Of a stretch of DNA of 64,000 bases, positions 25,081 to 33,044 are shown in pieces; positions within the stretch are counted from its first letter, which is position 1, and every line of letters starts with the position of its first letter. Position numbers and translations under genes: made by a program. The notes under the pieces are model-generated. The model saw nothing but the letters and a program-made list of their open reading frames with translations. It was not told where the DNA came from and did not search any database. The DNA lies in assembly GCA_017465885.1 (NCBI GenBank), contig JAFTVG010000029.1, forward strand, positions 1-64,000, read 5' to 3'. This DNA is from Clostridia bacterium (GTDB lineage Bacteria > Bacillota > Clostridia > Oscillospirales > CAG-272).

Positions 25081-26187
25081 ATGAAAGACATTTATATTGC
25101 ACAGAAATTATTTGAAAAAAGAAAGATGCGCGGTATTACGCAAGAACAACTCGCCGAAGCCCTTTCAATTACGCCCCAATCTGTTTCAAAATGGGAGCGG
25201 GGAGAGGGATATCCGGATATCACTATGCTTCCGGCAATAGCTGATTTTTTCAACACGAGCGTTGATGAAATGCTTGGGACGGATGCCATTCGCAAAAATA
25301 AGGATTTACAAGTGTATCAAGAGCAGTATGCTGCATTGATCTTTTCACCAGAGAAAAGGCTCGATTTGACCGAGCAGTATTATAAAAAATATCCGGGAAA
25401 CTGTGAGATTCACTCAAATTTAGTCTATCTTCTGTGTGAATGTGGTATTGACAAAACAAAAGAAGAGAAAAAACGCATAGAAAATCTATGTAACAGAATA
25501 CTTTCCGAGTCATCTAATGAAGTGGATAAGGAAAAAGCGCTTGTTACACTATGTATGATTGCGGAGGAAGATGATGTTTGGACCTATTTGAATTCATGTC
25601 CCACATCGTATTCGTTGCAAAGAGAAGAATTATTAGAAACAAGACTTTTAAGAAAAAATATGATGAGCGACTATTCATGGGTTCATGCGGAGAATAACCT
25701 ACGGCTGCTTGTATACATGCTGACAAAAGAAGTTCCACGCGATCCGGCGAAGGCGTACACTGAGTATTCCCGTAGACGCTGTATTATCCGGTTTTTGGGC
25801 ATACCGAAAGCCTGGCTGGGATTCTTTGCACTGCTAACATTGAAGTGCTCAGCCGCGCTATTTGCTCTGAATCGGTACGAAGAAGGAAAAGCACTGTTTA
25901 GCGATGCCATTGCACGGTATGAAAAATGGTTTGCGATTGAAGATGGTACACCGATAATGATTGGAAATGATCTTTTCTTTACAGATCTCATGACAAAGAA
26001 AAATGATTTCTTTTGTTATCACAAGTGTGCACCCGAAAAGAAATTCTCGGTAAAGAACGATGTGTTTTTAGGAAATGAGGAAGGACTTCGTTTGATTTTG
26101 ACACGTCCTGCGGGGTGGGAATGGCTGGATCCGTTTAGGGAAGATGAAATATTCAAAACGACCGTACAATGGCTCGAAAGCAAATAG
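25081..26187 (+). CDS. XRE-family transcriptional regulator with helical C-terminal domain
   Basis: A 368-residue protein; ATG 25081 is chosen because of the AGAGGT site and the promoter position. The N-terminal helix-turn-helix (about 5-62) reads MRGITQEQLAEALSITPQSV followed by SKWERGEGYPDI and FFNTSVDEMLG, the classic Cro/CI domain. The remaining ~300 residues are helical and TPR-like, with no recognised ligand motif. It is AT-rich like the kinase-like gene before it. Target genes are unknown; autoregulation is usual for the family. Confidence 0.85.
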   Translation: MKDIYIAQKLFEKRKMRGITQEQLAEALSITPQSVSKWERGEGYPDITMLPAIADFFNTSVDEMLGTDAIRKNKDLQVYQEQYAALIFSPEKRLDLTEQYYKKYPGNCEIHSNLVYLLCECGIDKTKEEKKRIENLCNRILSESSNEVDKEKALVTLCMIAEEDDVWTYLNSCPTSYSLQREELLETRLLRKNMMSDYSWVHAENNLRLLVYMLTKEVPRDPAKAYTEYSRRRCIIRFLGIPKAWLGFFALLTLKCSAALFALNRYEEGKALFSDAIARYEKWFAIEDGTPIMIGNDLFFTDLMTKKNDFFCYHKCAPEKKFSVKNDVFLGNEEGLRLILTRPAGWEWLDPFREDEIFKTTVQWLESK

Positions 26188-26236
26188 ACGTGTGTGTTGA
26201 AAAAACGAAAAAAGAAAAAGAATTTTGCTAAAAGGT

Positions 26237-26265
26237 TTGACTATACGCGAAAAATGTGGTACAAT
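26237..26265 (+). promoter_or_regulatory. Promoter of the Suf-like operon
   Basis: TTGACT, 17-nt spacer, TACAAT, about 45 nt before ATG 26314. Confidence 0.83.
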
Positions 26266-26313
26266 GGCAGATGAACGAATTTATACATCGGGGAAAGCCC
26301 CAACGGAGGAACT

Positions 26314-27036
26314 ATGCTGTCACTGGACCGCATCTCTTTCTCGGTGAAGACCGAGCAGGGAAGAAAACAAATTTTAAAGGACGTTTCCTTTACCATAGAT
26401 AGCCCTTTTACCGTGATCACCGGACCCAACGGCGGCGGTAAATCCACTCTTGCCAAGATCATTTCGGGTATTTATACCCCCGATAGCGGCAAGATCTACT
26501 TTAACGGACAGGACATCACCGACCTTGATGTGACCGAGCGTGCCCGTCTTGGGGTGAGCTACGCCTTCCAGACGCCCGTGCGCTTCAAGGGCATTACCGT
26601 TTCGGATATTTTGAAGATCGCCGCAGGCAAGGATCTGAGCGTTTCGGAGGCTTGCGAGTATCTTTCAAACGTGGGACTTTGCGCAAGAGACTATCTTGAC
26701 CGCGAGATCAACAACAGCCTGTCCGGCGGTGAGCTAAAGCGCATTGAGATCGCAACCGTCCTTGCAAGAAAGACCCCTCTTGCCGTTTTTGACGAGCCTG
26801 AGGCGGGCATTGACCTGTGGAGCTTCGGGAGCCTGATCAAGGTTTTTGAAAATATGCGCGACAGCGTCAACGGCTCCATCGTGATCATCTCCCATCAGGA
26901 GCGGATCATGAACATTGCCGACAAGATCGTGGTGATCTCGGCAGGACAAGTGGAGCGGCAGGGAACAAAGGACGAGATCCTTCCGTATCTCTTCAAGCAC
27001 GATTCTATGTGCGACGCATTAAAGGGCAAGGTGTGA
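26314..27036 (+). CDS. sufC: SufC-like Fe-S assembly ATPase (SmsC type)
   Basis: A 240-residue ABC ATPase starting at ATG 26314 after GGAGGAAC. Walker A is GPNGGGKST, Q-loop YAFQTPVRFKG, signature LSGGELKR, Walker B LAVFDEPEAGIDL and the H-loop is IISHQER; the E-A-G-I-D-L segment is SufC-like. It drives Fe-S cluster assembly with the SufB/D-like protein encoded next. No SufS, SufU or SufD follows, so this is the two-gene minimal arrangement found in strict anaerobes (SMS type). Cytoplasmic. Confidence 0.92.
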   Translation: MLSLDRISFSVKTEQGRKQILKDVSFTIDSPFTVITGPNGGGKSTLAKIISGIYTPDSGKIYFNGQDITDLDVTERARLGVSYAFQTPVRFKGITVSDILKIAAGKDLSVSEACEYLSNVGLCARDYLDREINNSLSGGELKRIEIATVLARKTPLAVFDEPEAGIDLWSFGSLIKVFENMRDSVNGSIVIISHQERIMNIADKIVVISAGQVERQGTKDEILPYLFKHDSMCDALKGKV

Positions 27037-27134
27037 GCTCTGAAAGAGGACTCTTTTAAATGCGTTTTGTGGCAATCGCCACCCCAAGGGCGGCGATTTT
27101 GCGCTACAAAATCTGCCCAATTCCGAGAGAAAGG

Positions 27135-27164
27135 ATGCTTTCGCAGGGCGAAAGCAAAGAATAA
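27135..27164 (+). CDS. Possible 9-codon leader peptide upstream of sufB
   Basis: ATG at 27135 opens a frame of nine codons (MLSQGESKE) whose TAA ends 2 nt before the sufB ATG. GAGAG lies 5 nt upstream. The same bases form a stem GCTTTCGC/GCGAAAGC (27137-27155). It could couple ribosomes onto sufB, which has no good ribosome site of its own, or it could be chance. Confidence 0.35.
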   Translation: MLSQGESKE

Positions 27165-27166
27165 AT

Positions 27167-28087
27167 ATGATTGATCAGATTGAAAAGAACCTGCTTAAGG
27201 AAATTGCCGATCTGCACGGCATTCCCGAGGGAGCGTACAACATCCGCAAAAACGGTCAAACCGAGAGCCGCTCGGAAAACGCCAACGTGACCATTGTAAC
27301 GAAGACCGACAAGCCCGGTATTGATATTTACGTCAAGCCCGGCACCACCAAGCAGAGCATCCACATTCCCGTGATCATCAGCAAGAGCGGTCTTGAAGAG
27401 GTGGTCTACAACGATTTCCATATCGGGCAGGATGCGGAGGTGGTGATCATCGCAGGCTGCGGCATCCACAACAGCGGTGCCTGCGCCTCCAAGCACGACG
27501 GCATCCATACCTTCTACCTTGAAAAGAACGCCAAGGTGACCTACGTTGAAAAGCACTACGGTGACGGGGAAGGGACGGGCGAAAAGATCATGAACCCCCA
27601 GACCATCCTCTATCTTGGCGAAAACGCCTACCTTGAAATGAACACCACCCAGATCAAGGGCGTGGACTCCACAGACCGCATCACCAAAGCAACCCTTGAA
27701 GCGGGTGCTTCGGTGGTGGTCTCCGAAAAGATTATGACCCACGGCAAGCAGTATGCCAGAACCGAATTTCAGGTGGATCTCAACGGCGAGGGTTCCTCTG
27801 CCCACGTTGTTTCCCGCTCGGTTGCCAAGGATCAGTCCCATCAGATCTTCGATTCGCTCATCAACGGCAACAGCAAATGTGCAGGTCACACCGAGTGCGA
27901 CGCCATCGTGATGGACGACGCCACCGTTTCTGCCATCCCCCGCATCAACGCCAACAACGTGGAGGCGGCGCTGGTACACGAGGCGGTGATCGGCAAGATC
28001 GCAGGCGAGCAGCTCATCAAGTTTATGACGCTGGGTCTTTCCGAAAAGGAAGCCGAGGAGCAGATCGTCAGCGGCTTCTTGAAGTAA
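27167..28087 (+). CDS. sufB: SufB/SufD-family Fe-S scaffold protein (SmsB type)
   Basis: A 306-residue beta-helix scaffold partner of the ATPase at 26314. It carries the family core HVVSRSVAKDQSHQIFDSLI, then CAGHTECDAIVMDD, IPRINANNVEAALVHEAVIG and LGLSEKEAEEQIVSGFL. It is much shorter than E. coli SufB (~495 residues), as expected for the minimal anaerobe form. Cys231 in NGNSKCAGHTEC and the ECD cysteine are candidate cluster ligands. The start ATG 27167 has no strong Shine-Dalgarno within 12 nt; AAAGGA lies beyond a hairpin or leader ORF. Confidence 0.92.
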   Translation: MIDQIEKNLLKEIADLHGIPEGAYNIRKNGQTESRSENANVTIVTKTDKPGIDIYVKPGTTKQSIHIPVIISKSGLEEVVYNDFHIGQDAEVVIIAGCGIHNSGACASKHDGIHTFYLEKNAKVTYVEKHYGDGEGTGEKIMNPQTILYLGENAYLEMNTTQIKGVDSTDRITKATLEAGASVVVSEKIMTHGKQYARTEFQVDLNGEGSSAHVVSRSVAKDQSHQIFDSLINGNSKCAGHTECDAIVMDDATVSAIPRINANNVEAALVHEAVIGKIAGEQLIKFMTLGLSEKEAEEQIVSGFLK

Positions 28088-28106
28088 AAAAGATTCATTT
28101 TCAATT

Positions 28107-28144
28107 AAAAAAGCAAAGTGAACGATCGTTCACTTTGCTTTTTT
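28107..28144. terminator. Bidirectional terminator, 38-nt perfect palindrome
   Basis: AAAAAAGCAAAGTGAACGA followed immediately by its exact reverse complement. It gives an A-stem-T-run structure on both strands between the convergent sufB and araC-type genes. The minus-strand stop codon (28130-28132) lies inside it. Confidence 0.93.
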
Positions 28145-28951
28145 GCTCTTATTTTCCTTGTTTTCTCCGTCGCCGCGATGGATGCGCAGGAATTTGCCCG
28201 GGGTAACGCCAACCACCTCTTTGAACTGTCTGATGAAGTGATACTGGTTGTTGTATCCCGCAATGCTTGCCACCTGGGATACCGAATATTTCTTCTGTTG
28301 AAGGATGGTCTTGGCGTGCTCAATGCGGATATTCAAAAAGTCCTTTTTGGGGGAGATGCCGAAAATGCTCTTGTAAAGACTATAGAATCGGGAAGGGCTG
28401 AGGCTGACCATCTGCGCCATATCCTCCACCGATAAATTGCGGTCAAAGAGGCTATGAATATCGTTTCTCAGCTTGATAAAACGGTGATAGGTGGTGCTGT
28501 CCACCGCACAGGCAGACATCCCGCATTTTGCCGAGCGGGCAAGAGAAACCAGCAATTCCTGAAGCTTTGCCTTGCACATTTCCTCGAAATACTCGGTCTT
28601 TTTCAAGCACTCCTGCTCGATTTGCTGGATGATGGCGGTGACGGCTTCGGTGTTTTGCGGATAGTAAATGGTGGAAAAGGACAGCCCAAGACGCTCCATC
28701 AGCTCGGAAATGTTGCCCGTTAAATGGAAATAATCGTGCAAAAGGGGGCGCTCCTCCGCGATAAGCTCCTGATAAGCGTTCTTATCGTAGAGAATGCAGG
28801 CACCTTCTCTTGCTTCCGTCCATTCGCCGCCCAGCATCACCCGTACGGGGGAGAGCAGATGGATGAAAATATATTCGTCTCCCGTGCTTTGCCGCACCAA
28901 GTGGAAGCCCTTGTTTTCCCGCCAAAGCGCTTTGATTCTGGTAAATTCCAT
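28130..28951 (-). CDS. AraC-family transcriptional regulator
   Basis: A 273-residue protein starting at ATG 28951 after GTGAGGTGA. The N-terminal ~150 residues are a cupin-like sensing region. The C-terminal ~100 residues hold two helix-turn-helix motifs: LSVEDMAQMVSLSPSRFYSL followed by FKEVVGVTPGKFLR, with the AraC signature YSVSQVASIAGYNNQYHFIR between them. It is transcribed divergently from the cytochrome operon starting at 29110, with a shared 158-nt intergenic region, so it is the likely regulator of that operon. The inducer is unknown. Confidence 0.9.
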   Translation of the reverse strand: MEFTRIKALWRENKGFHLVRQSTGDEYIFIHLLSPVRVMLGGEWTEAREGACILYDKNAYQELIAEERPLLHDYFHLTGNISELMERLGLSFSTIYYPQNTEAVTAIIQQIEQECLKKTEYFEEMCKAKLQELLVSLARSAKCGMSACAVDSTTYHRFIKLRNDIHSLFDRNLSVEDMAQMVSLSPSRFYSLYKSIFGISPKKDFLNIRIEHAKTILQQKKYSVSQVASIAGYNNQYHFIRQFKEVVGVTPGKFLRIHRGDGENKENKSKKAK

Positions 28952-28972
28952 AAGATCACCTCACCGCTTTAA

Positions 28973-29000
28973 GTATATCAAAGAAAGTAGAAAAAGTCAA
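28973..29000 (-). promoter_or_regulatory. Promoter of the AraC-family gene
   Basis: On the minus strand TTGACT, 16-nt spacer, TATACT. Confidence 0.8.
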
Positions 29001-29040
29001 TAAAAAAATAGAAATACCCCTTTCCTTTTTTAAGAAACTA

Positions 29041-29049
29041 TGATATAAT
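29041..29049 (+). promoter_or_regulatory. Extended -10 promoter of the cytochrome operon
   Basis: TGATATAAT with a poor -35 (TTTCCT region at 29021), a layout typical of activator-dependent promoters. The leader contains a TGGAGTTT/AAACTCCA stem (29055-29062 with 29076-29083). The divergent AraC-type gene is the obvious candidate activator. Confidence 0.7.
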
Positions 29050-29109
29050 ACAGATGGAGTTTTATGCACTTTTGTAAACTCCATATATTTGAATGAAAAG
29101 GAGGTATTC

Positions 29110-29892
29110 GTGAAAGGGTTTGACAAAACTTTTTATCTGGTCAGCTGTGCCATTATGGGCGTGATCACGGCGGTGGCTTTGCTCTTAACGCTGTATCTGG
29201 GCTTTTCGGGCACCGTTCCTGCCGATTCGGTCTGGGGCAATCCGATGGTGCTGACCTTGCTTATCGCAATGGGGGCGCTGACGGTGCTTTGCATCTGCCT
29301 TTCTGCGGTAGGCGGAAGACTTCTTTATAAGATCGGATTTTACGTTCTTCACTGTGGACTGGTGGTGCTGATCGTGGGATTCGTGCTGACCAATCTGACG
29401 AGCATGAAATGCTATGGAGATCTGACAAAACTGGATCAAGGAGGCTCTCTTGCCCCCTCGGTCGAATTTATAGAGGACGGCGCGGTAAAGCAACGCGTCG
29501 AGCTGACCCATTCGGTGGGCTTAAAGAGCCTGAAGACCGAATACTATGAAAGCGGACAACCCAAGCACTACGAGGCGGTCTTAACGCTGGTTGACCGTAC
29601 CTCAAGACAAGAGGTGAAAACGCTGACCGTCACGGTCAACAATCCCGTACGTATCGACGGCTTGAAATTCTACCTGATGAACGTTTCAGAGGATGGAAAT
29701 ACCGCCACCTTCTTGGTGAAGGATAACCCCGGTGAATACGTGGTGATCGTCGGCGCGGTGGTGCTGATGATCGGCACCTTCGTGATGTGCTTCAGCGACG
29801 GCTTTTCCTTCAAGCGGCTCTTTTCAAAAAGGAGCGGCGGGGAAAAGAAGAGCGAAAAAAGCAAGGGAAGGCGGGTGAAGAACGATGCCTGA
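29110..29892 (+). CDS. resB: ResB-like cytochrome c biogenesis protein
   Basis: A 260-residue membrane protein. GTG 29110 is chosen because AAGGAGG lies 5 nt before it. Helices lie at about 10-32, 42-65 and 70-92, followed by a ~100-residue extracytoplasmic beta domain (VRIDGLKFYLMNVSEDG resembles the ResB 'INGYRFYQ' region) and a final helix near 215-235 with a basic tail. This is the short ResB form seen beside cytochrome nitrite-reductase-type clusters. With CcsA it forms the system II heme export and ligation machine that attaches heme to CxxCH motifs outside the membrane. It overlaps resC by 8 nt. Confidence 0.85.
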   Translation: MKGFDKTFYLVSCAIMGVITAVALLLTLYLGFSGTVPADSVWGNPMVLTLLIAMGALTVLCICLSAVGGRLLYKIGFYVLHCGLVVLIVGFVLTNLTSMKCYGDLTKLDQGGSLAPSVEFIEDGAVKQRVELTHSVGLKSLKTEYYESGQPKHYEAVLTLVDRTSRQEVKTLTVTVNNPVRIDGLKFYLMNVSEDGNTATFLVKDNPGEYVVIVGAVVLMIGTFVMCFSDGFSFKRLFSKRSGGEKKSEKSKGRRVKNDA

Positions 29893-30664
29893 AATTGTAA
29901 TGCGCCTGATCCTGATCCTTTGCGCGGGACTTTACTACGCCGCATTTGCCCTGTCCTTTTCCAAAAAGAAGGGCTTGCGCCTGCCAGCCCTGATCCTCCA
30001 CGGCGGGGCGGTGGTCGTAAACGTAGGGGTGATCGTTTACAACTACGTTGTCAATCTGATTGAAAACGGCATGGGCTACGCCCCCTTCGTTTCCATGTAT
30101 CAGGTGCTGATCTTCCTTGGAGCCTGCTTTTTCCCCATCTACTTTTTGGTGGACAGAGCCTACGGCTGCAGGGGCTACAAGCCCTTTTTCCTGATCGCCG
30201 CGGCGATCGTGATGACCGGACCCTGCTTTATGGATATTGCAGACGTCTGGACCTTCCCCCCTGCACTTCAATCACCTTTCTTTATTCCCCACGTATTCTG
30301 CTATATGCTGTCTTACGTGCTGGCGGCGGTGGCATTCCTGATTGCCCTTGTGGCACTTTTCAAAAAGGAAAACCACGATAAAGTATGCTACTGCTGTGTC
30401 AGAATGCTCTTTCCCTTTATGACCTGCGGACTGTTCCTCGGTTCCATCTGGGCAGATCAGGTCTGGGGAGACTTCTGGGCTTGGGATATCAAGGAGGCGT
30501 GGTCTCTGGTAACTTGGTTAAACTATATGCTGTGTCTGCACCTCTTCAGGAGAGAAAAGACCAGGAAATACGCCAGAGTCCTTCTGATCACGGGACTTGT
30601 GCTCGTGGTCGTCACATTTTTGTTTGCAAATGTTTTGAATGTGGATTCAAAGCATTCGTATTGA
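29885..30664 (+). CDS. ccsA: ResC/CcsA-like cytochrome c heme lyase subunit
   Basis: A 259-residue polytopic protein with about eight helices. It carries the diagnostic tryptophan-rich heme-handling motif GDFWAWDIKEAWSLVTWL near residues 198-215, flanked by histidines (FFIPHVFCYML near 137 and the LHLF segment near 221). It holds heme at the outer face and, with ResB, attaches it to apocytochrome cysteines. The 8-nt overlap with resB and the two CxxCH proteins directly downstream make its clients clear. Presence of system II in an otherwise fermentative gene context is unusual. Confidence 0.92.
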   Translation: MPEIVMRLILILCAGLYYAAFALSFSKKKGLRLPALILHGGAVVVNVGVIVYNYVVNLIENGMGYAPFVSMYQVLIFLGACFFPIYFLVDRAYGCRGYKPFFLIAAAIVMTGPCFMDIADVWTFPPALQSPFFIPHVFCYMLSYVLAAVAFLIALVALFKKENHDKVCYCCVRMLFPFMTCGLFLGSIWADQVWGDFWAWDIKEAWSLVTWLNYMLCLHLFRREKTRKYARVLLITGLVLVVVTFLFANVLNVDSKHSY

Positions 30665-30694
30665 CATTTATACCAAACCGAAAGGAGAAAAAAC

Positions 30695-33022
30695 ATGAAC
30701 GAAAAGCATTCAGAACAGAAGAACGTTTCAAGGAAACGGGTTCTTACTGCTGCTATTGCCATCATTGCGATTCTGGCAGTGGTAGCGGGCTGTCTTGCGC
30801 TGTCGGGGTGTAATAAGAAGAAAAAGACCACCGATGACGCTACCGCCGACGGATCCCCTTCCGTAGAAACTTCTCAAGGAGGGGATACCAGCGGCGGCAC
30901 GCCCACCGACGGTGTGATCTCCGTAAACAACCTTCTTTCCAAGAAAGAGGGCACCGTTTATTATTCTCCCTCTTCTGTCAGCGTGACCGAAAAGGGAACG
31001 GTGTATGTTTCCGATGCTACCAACTTTGCCGTTTACAAGCTCAGCGCAAAGGGTGAGGTTGAAAAGACCGCACTGTTCAGCGCAACTGTCAACAAGGTCG
31101 TTGCTACCGACACGGCAGTATACGCTCTTGCAGGTGAGCTTGGAGGACAGCTCTTTGTTCTTGACGGTGATCTGAACGTAAAGAGCAAGATTGCCGTGGG
31201 TCACACCCCCGTGGACCTGTACATCAAGGACAAGACCGCGTACGTTGCAAACCGCTTCTCCAACAGCATTTCCGTTGTGGATCTGTCTGCGGGCAAGGTG
31301 ACCGATACTATCAAGGTAGGCAGAGAGCCTTACTGCATGACCGAGGCAAAGGGCGTGCTTTACGTTGGCGGTATGCTTCCCGACGATCCCTCCAACGGCA
31401 AGCTGGTTTCTTCCGACGTGTGCAAGGTGGATCTTTCTTCGGGTAAGGTGACCGGTTCTATCAAGCTGGTCAACGGCGCGCAGAGCGTGAGAGGCATCGT
31501 GGCTTCTCCAGACGGAAGCGCCGTTTACGTAACCCATCTGATTTCAAGATATACTTATCCCACTACTCAGCTTGACCGCGGTTGGATCAATACCAACGGC
31601 TTTACCGCCATCAACACCAAGGACGATTCCACCGTTTCCTACCTTCTTGACGACGTGGAGCTCGGTGCGGCTAACCCTTGGGACGTAGAGATCACCGAGG
31701 ACGGCAAGACGCTGGTATTCGCTCTCTCGGGCAACGATCAGCTGATGCTGCTGGATCTTTCCAAGCTGAAGACCAGACTCGATCGAATCGAAGCAGGGAA
31801 GAATGAGTACATTTCCTCCATCGACCAGATCGTAGACCACATTGAGTTCCTCGAAGGTCTGAAGACCCGCGTTGAACTGGGTGGTAAGGGTGTCAGAGAC
31901 ATTCAGATCGTTGGCGAAAAGGTATACGCCGCAGAATACTTCAGCGGTACCGTTTCTGTAGTAGATCTGAAGAAGGGCACGGAGCTTTCCTCCTTTGCGG
32001 TGGGCAAGCAGCCCGAGGCTACCGCAGAGCGTCTGGGTGAGACCATTTGGTACGATGCAACCTTCTGCTATCAGCAGTGGGAAAGTTGTGCATCCTGCCA
32101 CCCCGATGCAAGAGCGGATGCTTTGAACTGGGATAACTTGAACGACGGTCTTGGTAACCCCAAGAACACCAAGTCAATGATCTTCTCCCACAGAACTCCT
32201 CCCGTCATGATCACCGGTGCAAGAGATTCCGCTGAGCTGGCAGTCAGAAAGGGTATGCTGTTCATTCAGTTCAACGTGCTGGACGAGGTTCGTCTGTGCG
32301 CGATCGACGAATACTTAAAGTCCATCATTCCCGCAGAGAGCCCCTATCTCAAGGAGGACGGCAGCTACAGCGAAGCGGCACTGCGCGGCAAGGAGCTTTT
32401 TGAAGAGGTTGGCTGTGCAACCTGCCATCCCGCTCCTCTTTACACCGACCTGCAGTTCCACAAGTCTCCCTACCTGGGTAAGGACGGCACTTGGGAAAAC
32501 AGAGAGTTCGTAACGCCTACTCTGGTTGAGATGTGGCGTACCGCGCCTTATACCTTCAGCGGTATGGTTACCGATATGACCGAGCTGGTCAAGGCATTTG
32601 CAAACAGAAAGCTGTCCGATACCGAGGCAGCAGATCTGGCTGAATTCGTTTTGTCCATCGGTACGGTTGATGAAAAATACGGCGTGGAGCAGGTTCTTGC
32701 AAGCAAGGACGGCACCACCTACTACTCCAAGATCGTTCCCGGCAGCACCATCGACGTGGTGACCCTGCGCAAGCAGATCCCCTCTGCTTCCAAGGTTGCA
32801 GATGCGGTGGTTACCGTCAAGCTCTGCGATAAGAGCGGCAAGGTGGTTGGAGAGAAGACCTTCACCCCCGGAAAGATGGCGTACAATACCGCAACGAAGC
32901 TTGAATGCGGCATCAAGGTTCCTGCTGATTTTGCGGCAGGCGGATACCTTGAGATCACTGTGGCTGACAGCTCGGGCAATGCTCTTGCCTCGACGTACAA
33001 GCTGACGTATGCTGCCAAATAA
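30695..33022 (+). CDS. Lipoprotein: beta-propeller fused to diheme cytochrome c peroxidase-like domain
   Basis: A 775-residue protein; AAAGGAG precedes ATG 30695. The signal sequence carries lipobox-like AGC (Cys33) and LSGC (Cys39), so it is membrane-anchored outside the cell. Residues of about 75-450 form YncE/YVTN-type propeller blades (SISVVDLSAGKVTDTIKVG, GTVSVVDLKKG). Residues 450-660 hold two heme-attachment motifs, CASCH (465-469) and CATCH (574-578), in a cytochrome c peroxidase/MauG-like context (TPPVMITGARDS, FVTPTLVEMWRTAPYTFSG). A C-terminal beta domain of ~100 residues ends it. It is a probable electron-transfer partner of the next protein and a client of ResB/CcsA. The true substrate is unknown. 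Confidence 0.85.
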   Translation: MNEKHSEQKNVSRKRVLTAAIAIIAILAVVAGCLALSGCNKKKKTTDDATADGSPSVETSQGGDTSGGTPTDGVISVNNLLSKKEGTVYYSPSSVSVTEKGTVYVSDATNFAVYKLSAKGEVEKTALFSATVNKVVATDTAVYALAGELGGQLFVLDGDLNVKSKIAVGHTPVDLYIKDKTAYVANRFSNSISVVDLSAGKVTDTIKVGREPYCMTEAKGVLYVGGMLPDDPSNGKLVSSDVCKVDLSSGKVTGSIKLVNGAQSVRGIVASPDGSAVYVTHLISRYTYPTTQLDRGWINTNGFTAINTKDDSTVSYLLDDVELGAANPWDVEITEDGKTLVFALSGNDQLMLLDLSKLKTRLDRIEAGKNEYISSIDQIVDHIEFLEGLKTRVELGGKGVRDIQIVGEKVYAAEYFSGTVSVVDLKKGTELSSFAVGKQPEATAERLGETIWYDATFCYQQWESCASCHPDARADALNWDNLNDGLGNPKNTKSMIFSHRTPPVMITGARDSAELAVRKGMLFIQFNVLDEVRLCAIDEYLKSIIPAESPYLKEDGSYSEAALRGKELFEEVGCATCHPAPLYTDLQFHKSPYLGKDGTWENREFVTPTLVEMWRTAPYTFSGMVTDMTELVKAFANRKLSDTEAADLAEFVLSIGTVDEKYGVEQVLASKDGTTYYSKIVPGSTIDVVTLRKQIPSASKVADAVVTVKLCDKSGKVVGEKTFTPGKMAYNTATKLECGIKVPADFAAGGYLEITVADSSGNALASTYKLTYAAK

Positions 33023-33044
33023 GTAAGAAAGGATGGCGAATCAA

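Noticed and set aside
28107..28144. TetR-type operator (core TGAACGATCGTTCA).
   Set aside because: The palindrome is flanked by A- and T-runs between two convergent gene ends, so a bidirectional terminator explains it; the regulator nearby is AraC-type.
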